Below, one piece after another: positions 5,600 to 10,051 of a stretch of DNA of 10,051 bases. A program made the translations under genes and the position numbers. Source of the stretch: Candidatus Woesearchaeota archaeon (GTDB lineage Archaea; Nanobdellota; Nanobdellia; Woesearchaeales; UBA11576); assembly GCA_016219765.1 (NCBI GenBank), contig JACRKM010000055.1, positions 1-10,051 on the forward strand, written 5' to 3'. How positions within the stretch are numbered: the first letter of the stretch is position 1; every line of letters starts with the position of its first letter. The notes below the pieces were generated by a model. It saw only the letters and a program-made list of their open reading frames with translations. It was not told the origin of the DNA and made no database searches.

Positions 5600-6916
5600 A
5601 TGTTAAACACAGATACATTACGAAAAGTGTCGGCAAATCATCAGGAACCGGCATGGCTTCTGGAACTGCGACTAGCAGCATTCAAGAAGTTTGAATCGCT
5701 TCCGGTGCCTAGCTTGCGCTACGGCAAAGCCATCCAGACAGATGCGAGCTCACTTGACATTGCAGCAATCGATCCGCTCAAAGGAGTTGGAAATGCCGCG
5801 CAGGTTCGGGCTCCTCTACCCATTCCTGCGCCAGCCGAAGGGGCAAGTGTATGTTCATTTGCGCACGCCTTCAAAGATCCGATCATGGAAAACATTATCA
5901 GAAAGCATCTGGGATCCGCCGCTTTGCCTTCGGAAGACAAATTCAGCGCACTTCACTCTGCATTTTTTAACCATGGGATACTGATCCACACCAAACGAAA
6001 TGCGCGAGTAGAAGCTCCAATTATACTTGGCCGCGATCAAGCAATACAGAATAATGTAATACAGAATAATATTATACACACACTTGTGGTGGCTGACGCT
6101 GGAAGCACTGTAACTATAATCGACCAATCAAGCGATGATACAGGCGATTATGCGGGTTGCGCGCGAGACGCTTTCCAGCAGGGAACACAAGGATTTTGCA
6201 GCACGATCGTGGAGATCATCGCATATGAAGGTGCACAGGTCAACTATGTGTACGTCCAGAACCTTTCAAAGAATACACATCATTTAGCAACAAAGAAAGC
6301 AATCGTAGGCAAAGACGCGTCGGTCTTCTGGATCGACTGCATCATGGGAAGCAAATTCACACGCTCAACAACAGCAAGCACTTTAACCGCGCCAGGCGCC
6401 GCCACCAAAAATTGGGGGTTCTTCTTCGGAAAAGAAGACCAGAATTTCGACCTCAATTCAGTTACCATCCACTCAGCACCGCACACATCATCACAGATGC
6501 TTACTAAGGGCGTGCTGGACGATAAAGCAAAGACGGTTTATCGTGGATTGATCCGCATTGACGAGGGAGCGCACCACTCTGACGGCTGCCAGAAAGAGGA
6601 AACCCTGCTGATAAGTGATAATGCCGAAGTCGATGCCGTGCCCAATCTTGAGATCAAAAATGACGACGTCAAATGCAGCCACGGGGCCGCCATCGGACAA
6701 GTCGATGCAGAAAAACTCTTCTATATGATGGCCCGCGGCCTTGATGAAGAAACAGCAAAAGCCAAGATCATCGAAGGCTTCTTTGAACCGATGATAGAGC
6801 AGATCAATAACACTTCTGTGGGTAACCACATTCGCGCGTGCATCGCACAAAGACTCTCAAATTTTCTTTCCAACAATCGGGCACAATACTTGCTTGTTGA
6901 ACCTTTGCTCGATTAG
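5600..6916 (+). CDS. sufD: Fe-S cluster assembly protein SufD
   Basis: SufD pairs with SufB, binds SufC and is needed for iron entry into the cluster. The protein has 438 residues, normal for the family. It starts with LNTDTLRKVSANHQEPAWLL, a usual SufD N-terminus. Core features are SALHSAFFNHGILIHTKRNA, the EGAQVNYVYVQNLSKNTHHL stretch that parallels SufB, and the C-terminal signature with C359 and H361 (KCSHGAAIGQVD) followed by LFYMMARGLDEETA and GFFEP. H361 corresponds to H360 of E. coli SufD. Unlike SufB it lacks the catalytic Cys in the CDALL position, as expected. Residues 149-158 contain two copies of a pentapeptide (IQNNV, IQNNI) made by a 15-bp tandem repeat. The ATG at 5600 is chosen because of the GGTGATC site. 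Confidence 0.95.
   Translation: MLNTDTLRKVSANHQEPAWLLELRLAAFKKFESLPVPSLRYGKAIQTDASSLDIAAIDPLKGVGNAAQVRAPLPIPAPAEGASVCSFAHAFKDPIMENIIRKHLGSAALPSEDKFSALHSAFFNHGILIHTKRNARVEAPIILGRDQAIQNNVIQNNIIHTLVVADAGSTVTIIDQSSDDTGDYAGCARDAFQQGTQGFCSTIVEIIAYEGAQVNYVYVQNLSKNTHHLATKKAIVGKDASVFWIDCIMGSKFTRSTTASTLTAPGAATKNWGFFFGKEDQNFDLNSVTIHSAPHTSSQMLTKGVLDDKAKTVYRGLIRIDEGAHHSDGCQKEETLLISDNAEVDAVPNLEIKNDDVKCSHGAAIGQVDAEKLFYMMARGLDEETAKAKIIEGFFEPMIEQINNTSVGNHIRACIAQRLSNFLSNNRAQYLLVEPLLD
6043..6072 (+). repeat. 15-bp in-frame tandem duplication within sufD
   Basis: AATACAGAATAATGT (6043-6057) is followed directly by AATACAGAATAATAT (6058-6072), 14 of 15 bases identical. It keeps the frame and adds five residues to a surface-type turn before the strand IIHTLVVADAG. 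Confidence 0.85.
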
Positions 6917-6946
6917 ACCACCCTGAAGAAATAAATCCTCCATCCG

Positions 6947-8176
6947 ATGACCATGCTAAACGTCGCCGAAATCAAAAAGGATTTTCCGATCCTCGATGGG
7001 AATGTGCACAAGAATAATCTGATCTATCTCGATAATGCTGCAACATCGCAGAAACCAAGATCAGTGATTACTGCAATGACGCGCTACTATGAACAGTTCA
7101 ATGCCAACGTGCACAGCGGCGTACATAAGCTCTCTGAACTTGCAACCGAAGAGTACGAACGTGCACACGAGAAGGTAGCCAGATTCATCGGCGCACATTG
7201 TGCAGAGGAGATAATCTTCACCAAGAACGCAACAGAGGCGCTCAATCTCCTTGCATACACACTGTGCAAGCGCCTCAAGGCTGGAGAAGAGATCATACTG
7301 ACAGAAATGGAGCACCACAGCAATCTTGTCCCCTGGCAACAGATCGCAAAAGAGAAAGGACTCATCCTTCGATTCATCAGGGTCGGTAAAGATTTCCGCC
7401 TCGATCTTGATCATGCACGTTCACTCATCACGTCCAAAACCAAGATCGTCTCCTCTACGCACATGTCAAACGTGCTTGGAACTATCAATCCTGTCAAAGA
7501 ACTCGCTAAACTTGCACACGGGCGCGGCGCGGTTATGGTCGTTGATGGCGCACAAAGCATCGCGCATCTTCCAATCAATGTGAAAGATCTCGACTGCGAT
7601 TTTTTTGCCTTTTCAGGGCACAAAATGCTGGGACCAACCGGCATCGGCGCGCTGTACGGCAAGAAAGCACTCCTTGAAAAGATGGACCCATTCCTCTTCG
7701 GCGGAGGAATGATCCGCGAAGTCACTCTCCACGATACGCAATTTGCGGATCTTCCTGCAAAGTTTGAAGCAGGAACGCCCAGTATCGCAGAAGCGATCGG
7801 CCTCTCCGCCGCAGTCGATTATCTAAAGAAGATAGGAATGGAAGCGATTGCATCACATGAACAAGAGCTCATCAGATACGCACTCAAAAAACTCTCAGGT
7901 ATTCCTGGCATAACAATATACGGCCCGAATGAAACTGTACAACGCGGCGCAGTCATCGCATTCAATGTCGAAGGCATCCATCCGCATGACCTTGCAAGCA
8001 TTCTCGACCGTCACGGCATAGCAGTGCGTGCTGGAAACCACTGCACGATGCCGCTCATGAATAGGCTTGGGATCAATGGCTCAGCACGGGCAAGCTTTTA
8101 CTTATACAACGATGTGCACGACGTAGACGCACTTGTCGGAGCGATTGGAAAAGCAAAGACATTATTCAAAGCGTAA
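6947..8176 (+). CDS. sufS: Cysteine desulfurase SufS (group II, PLP-dependent)
   Basis: SufS removes sulfur from L-cysteine, giving alanine and a persulfide that is passed to the scaffold system. At 409 residues the length is normal. PLP site: K226 in FSGHKMLGPTGIG, with H124 (EHHSNLVPW), D200 and Q203 (VDGAQS). The catalytic cysteine is C366 in RAGNHCTMPLM, the short conserved loop of group II SufS/CsdA enzymes and unlike the long loop of IscS. R381 in ARASFYLYN is the expected substrate-carboxylate ligand and KFEAGTPSI (272-280) is the family motif. ATG at 6947 or 6953 are equally possible starts, differing by two residues; no clear ribosome site distinguishes them. It lies 30 bases after sufD. 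No SufE gene is present, and the SufU-like product of the next gene is the likely sulfur acceptor. Confidence 0.96.
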   Translation: MTMLNVAEIKKDFPILDGNVHKNNLIYLDNAATSQKPRSVITAMTRYYEQFNANVHSGVHKLSELATEEYERAHEKVARFIGAHCAEEIIFTKNATEALNLLAYTLCKRLKAGEEIILTEMEHHSNLVPWQQIAKEKGLILRFIRVGKDFRLDLDHARSLITSKTKIVSSTHMSNVLGTINPVKELAKLAHGRGAVMVVDGAQSIAHLPINVKDLDCDFFAFSGHKMLGPTGIGALYGKKALLEKMDPFLFGGGMIREVTLHDTQFADLPAKFEAGTPSIAEAIGLSAAVDYLKKIGMEAIASHEQELIRYALKKLSGIPGITIYGPNETVQRGAVIAFNVEGIHPHDLASILDRHGIAVRAGNHCTMPLMNRLGINGSARASFYLYNDVHDVDALVGAIGKAKTLFKA

Positions 8177-8194
8177 CTAAAGGCGTAACTAATG
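8171..8194 (+). repeat. 12-bp tandem duplication at the sufS/sufU junction
   Basis: GCGTAACTAAAG (8171-8182) is followed by GCGTAACTAATG (8183-8194), 11 of 12 bases identical. The first copy holds the sufS stop codon, the second the start codon of sufU. Since 12 is a multiple of three, the original junction probably had sufU starting 3 bases after the sufS stop. Confidence 0.85.
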
Positions 8195-8683
8195 ACTTCG
8201 CATAACGAAAGCAACGATGAAGTGCGACTGACGGCCGAACAAGCTGCACAGATCGACCGCGCAGCTGCTGGCGAAGGGCCGCTGACAGAAGAAGAGGAAA
8301 TCTACAAAGAAAACATTCTTGACCATTACCGCCACCCGCACAATGCAGGAAGCATGAGCGACGCGACGTTTTCGCACCGCGAACTCAATCCGCTGTGCGG
8401 AGACACGATCGAATTATTTGTTAAAGTTGACAGCAAGAAACGCGTCAACGATGTAAAGTTCACCGGCAAAGGCTGCGCAATCAGCCAGGCAAGCATATCG
8501 TTGCTTTCAGACTCGATCAAAGGCAAGACCATTGAAGAAATAAAAAACCTCAAACGCGAAGATGTGATCGGCCTGCTCGGCATCCCCATAGGCATCGTGC
8601 GCATGAAATGCGCACTCTTATCGCTACGCACACTGCAGAAGGGAATTGACTATTATGAAGCACGAAAGACGGCGCCAAAATAG
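8192..8683 (+). CDS. sufU: SufU/IscU-like Fe-S scaffold or sulfur-acceptor protein
   Basis: The IscU/SufU fold protein that partners SufS. Canonical region from about residue 36 (EIYKENILDHYRHPHNAG). The three cysteines are C69 (NPLCGDTIEL, with D71), C95 (GKGCAISQAS) and C140 (VRMKCALLSL). The residue before C140 is lysine, as in SufU, where IscU has histidine. The spacing from C95 to C140 is 45, close to IscU and about 18 shorter than in Bacillus SufU, so the SufU-specific insertion is absent. Residues 1-35 form an unusual acidic N-terminal extension (LTAEQAAQIDRAAAGEGP, then LTEEEE). The protein has 163 residues. It starts just after the sufS stop. It may accept persulfide sulfur, as zinc SufU does, or act as a scaffold; the sequence alone cannot decide. 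Confidence 0.88.
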   Translation: MTSHNESNDEVRLTAEQAAQIDRAAAGEGPLTEEEEIYKENILDHYRHPHNAGSMSDATFSHRELNPLCGDTIELFVKVDSKKRVNDVKFTGKGCAISQASISLLSDSIKGKTIEEIKNLKREDVIGLLGIPIGIVRMKCALLSLRTLQKGIDYYEARKTAPK

Positions 8684-8711
8684 CGCCCAAATAGCTAGAA
8701 ATCTAGAAAAG
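8672..8711 (+). repeat. Short tandem repeats at the sufU/sufC junction
   Basis: GCGCCAAAATA (8672-8682) and GCGCCCAAATA (8683-8693) are an 11-bp tandem pair, 10 of 11 identical, covering the sufU stop. Next come TAGAAATC (8696-8703) and TAGAAAAG (8704-8711), an 8-bp pair. CTAGA and TCTAG in the second pair also make a very small inverted repeat. Confidence 0.7.
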
Positions 8712-8726
8712 ATCGGGCGAAGACAC

Positions 8727-9485
8727 ATGACTAACAAACTCGTTGTTGAAGACCTCTATGTGAGTGTAAATGGAAAGATGATCATCAAAGGAATCACTCT
8801 TGAGCTGTCAAAGGGAGAGGTAGTTGCCATCATGGGGCCCAATGGCTCAGGAAAAAGCACTCTAGCAAACACCCTGATGGGCCATCCAAAATACAAGATA
8901 GAGAAGGGAAGGATTCTGCTAAACGGAGAGGACATCACTAACCTGCCGACGCACGAACGATCACGAAAAGGGCTATTCCTATCATTCCAATACCCTGCAG
9001 AGATCAGCGGCGTGACGCTGACAAATTTCCTGCGCACCGCGGTCAATGCACGACGCAAAGAACCCGTATCTGTCGTAGACTTTCACAAGCTCATTAAGGC
9101 GAAGATGAAACTCCTTAATATGGATGAGCAGTTCCGCAAACGCTACATTAACGAAGGATTTTCCGGAGGCGAAAAAAAACGTGCCGAAATCCTGCAGATG
9201 ATGGTCCTTGAGCCAACGTACGCCATACTAGACGAAACCGACTCAGGCCTTGACGTTGACGCACTCAAAGTCGTCGCTGAAGGTATCAACACGCTCAAAA
9301 GCTCGGAACGCGGCATAATGCTTATCACGCACTACTGCAGAATATTTGATTACATAATGCCTGACAAAGTGTTTGTCATGTCGGATGGGCGCATTGTACG
9401 CACAGGCGGCTCAGGCCTTGCGCGGGAGATCGAAAAACACGGGTTTGACATCATTCCGAAACAGAAACAAAACAACACACAATGA
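8727..9485 (+). CDS. sufC: SUF system ATPase SufC
   Basis: SufC is the ABC-type ATPase that drives SufB-SufD for cluster assembly. The protein has 252 residues, normal size. Walker A GPNGSGKST (37-45), Q-loop Q88 (FLSFQYP), signature FSGGEKKRAEILQ (145-157), Walker B YAILDE (165-170) with D-loop TDSGLD (171-176) and H202 of the switch (LITHY). The short helical QYPAEISGV motif is typical of SufC. The ATG at 8727 is chosen because MTNKLVVEDLYVSV is the usual beginning; an upstream in-frame ATG at 8646 would add 27 basic residues inside sufU. A clear ribosome site is not seen. It follows sufU rather than preceding sufB, which is unusual. Confidence 0.96.
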   Translation: MTNKLVVEDLYVSVNGKMIIKGITLELSKGEVVAIMGPNGSGKSTLANTLMGHPKYKIEKGRILLNGEDITNLPTHERSRKGLFLSFQYPAEISGVTLTNFLRTAVNARRKEPVSVVDFHKLIKAKMKLLNMDEQFRKRYINEGFSGGEKKRAEILQMMVLEPTYAILDETDSGLDVDALKVVAEGINTLKSSERGIMLITHYCRIFDYIMPDKVFVMSDGRIVRTGGSGLAREIEKHGFDIIPKQKQNNTQ

Positions 9486-9498
9486 AACGGCAGCCACC

Positions 9499-9789
9499 AT
9501 GTTAATCGAGAAAGAACAAGTCATCGGCGTCCTACGATCGGTTGAAGATCCGGAACTGCATCTCGACATCTGGACGCTTGGGCTCATATACGATTTCCAG
9601 ATCCGAGATAAGTTCATCGGCATCAAGATGACCTTCACGTCGCCGATGTGCCCATTCGGACCTCAGATCGTCAATGAAATAAAGGAAAAACTAATAAATC
9701 TCGCCTCCGACCACAAGATCGACATCGACCTTGTGTTCATGCCGCCCTGGCAGCCAAGTGAAGAAGTCAGAGAGATGCTTGGCGTTTAA
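9499..9789 (+). CDS. sufT: SufT-like DUF59/MIP18 family protein
   Basis: A 96-residue DUF59 (MIP18/PaaD-like) protein, often found with suf genes and needed for Fe-S protein maturation. The conserved parts are SVEDPELHLDIWTLGLIY (14-31) with the DPE and LGLIY motifs, and TFTSPMCPFGPQIVNEI with C51 (about 45-61), the position of the reactive cysteine in this family. VFMPPWQPSEE gives the PPW turn near the end. The ATG at 9499 is preferred to an upstream in-frame ATG at 9373 because the extra residues lie inside sufC and have no family likeness. It begins 13 bases after the sufC stop. It ends the recognisable suf genes. The distinction between SufT and other DUF59 proteins rests on context. Confidence 0.87.
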   Translation: MLIEKEQVIGVLRSVEDPELHLDIWTLGLIYDFQIRDKFIGIKMTFTSPMCPFGPQIVNEIKEKLINLASDHKIDIDLVFMPPWQPSEEVREMLGV

Positions 9790-9856
9790 GCAATTAAAGC
9801 AATCAATAAAACAAGTTTAAGAAAACAATCAAACAAAATTCCGGGATGATCACCGA

Positions 9857-10051
9857 ATGAAACGCGCCAAATCCCAAAGAAAAACAATGGATGATTTTTT
9901 GCGAGCCTACTCTCTCCACGGCAGAGATGTCGCAGTAGTAGGACCCAACACGTCTGTCGGGAACGACCCAAGCCTTCTGTATTTTGCTAACCGGATGGCA
10001 GCAGGGCTAGGAACACTAACTGTCATCGACGTAAGGCCCCATGCGCGGCAA
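9857..10051 (+). CDS. Unrecognised gene, cut by the right edge
   Basis: The first 65 codons of a gene that continues beyond the window. After a basic N-terminus (MKRAKSQRK) there are alternating strand-like parts, DVAVVGPNTSVGND and GTLTVIDVRP, with a helix between (LLYFANRMAAGLG). A glycine-rich turn after a first strand and an acidic residue at the end of the second is compatible with a Rossmann-type fold, such as a SAM-dependent methyltransferase, but I do not recognise the family. Another start is M11. It begins 67 bases after sufT in the same direction, so it could be a last operon member or a separate gene. No terminator-like hairpin and T-run is visible in the gap (9790-9856). Confidence 0.6.
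   Translation, partial: MKRAKSQRKTMDDFLRAYSLHGRDVAVVGPNTSVGNDPSLLYFANRMAAGLGTLTVIDVRPHARQ

Noticed and set aside
9482..9505. Seven-codon frame (MKRQPPC) overlapping the sufC stop and the sufT start
   Set aside because: The ATGA and ATGTTAA overlaps are suggestive of reinitiation, but a frame this short is expected by chance and has no ribosome site of its own.
9790..9856. Possible terminator after sufT
   Set aside because: The gap is A-rich but shows no stem-loop and no T-run on the plus strand, so termination there cannot be supported.
9846..9860. Four-codon frame (MITE) overlapping the start of the last gene by ATGA
   Set aside because: Too short to support as a leader peptide; probably chance.

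Overview
The window looks archaeal. The transcription signals are archaeal: a TTTAAATA box sits about 26 nt before the GTG start of the regulator gene, which implies a leaderless mRNA, and there are further TATA-like boxes before gdhA. Some ribosome sites match the archaeal 16S 3' end (GGTGATC before sufD, AGGAGG before the DUF1858/A-type carrier gene). A wHTH-V4R regulator and an operon of archaeal-type SUF genes fit this. I cannot fix the lineage; a DPANN or other uncultured euryarchaeal-type genome is a guess.

Layout. On the minus strand (5-1344) lie three genes read leftwards: a wHTH-V4R regulator, then a probable toxin-antitoxin pair (a DUF4258/RelE-like frame without a normal start codon, overlapping by ATGA an MqsA/YgiT-type zinc-finger antitoxin with an AbrB-like tail). 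A divergent control region (1345-1644) follows. On the plus strand there is a long, closely packed series: a glutamate-dehydrogenase-family gene, a fusion of a DUF1858 redox-disulfide domain with an A-type Fe-S carrier, an unrecognised 200-residue protein with CxC and HxxH motifs, sufB, sufD, sufS, sufU, sufC and a sufT-like DUF59/MIP18 gene. A gene of unknown function runs off the right edge.

How it works together. SufS takes sulfur from cysteine, the SufU-like protein probably accepts it, and SufB/SufC/SufD form the ATPase scaffold where Fe-S clusters are built. The A-type carrier and the DUF59 protein probably deliver or mature clusters. The DUF1858 domain (CxxC) may add a thiol-redox step. 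The divergent V4R regulator, with four cysteines in two pairs, is a plausible but unproven regulator of the operon. Unusual points are glutamate dehydrogenase at the head of the series, the DUF1858-carrier fusion, the unknown protein just before sufB, the order B-D-S-U-C with the ATPase gene late, a SufU with IscU-like spacing, and several short tandem duplications in or between the suf genes. No tRNA, rRNA, CRISPR array or insertion sequence was seen.
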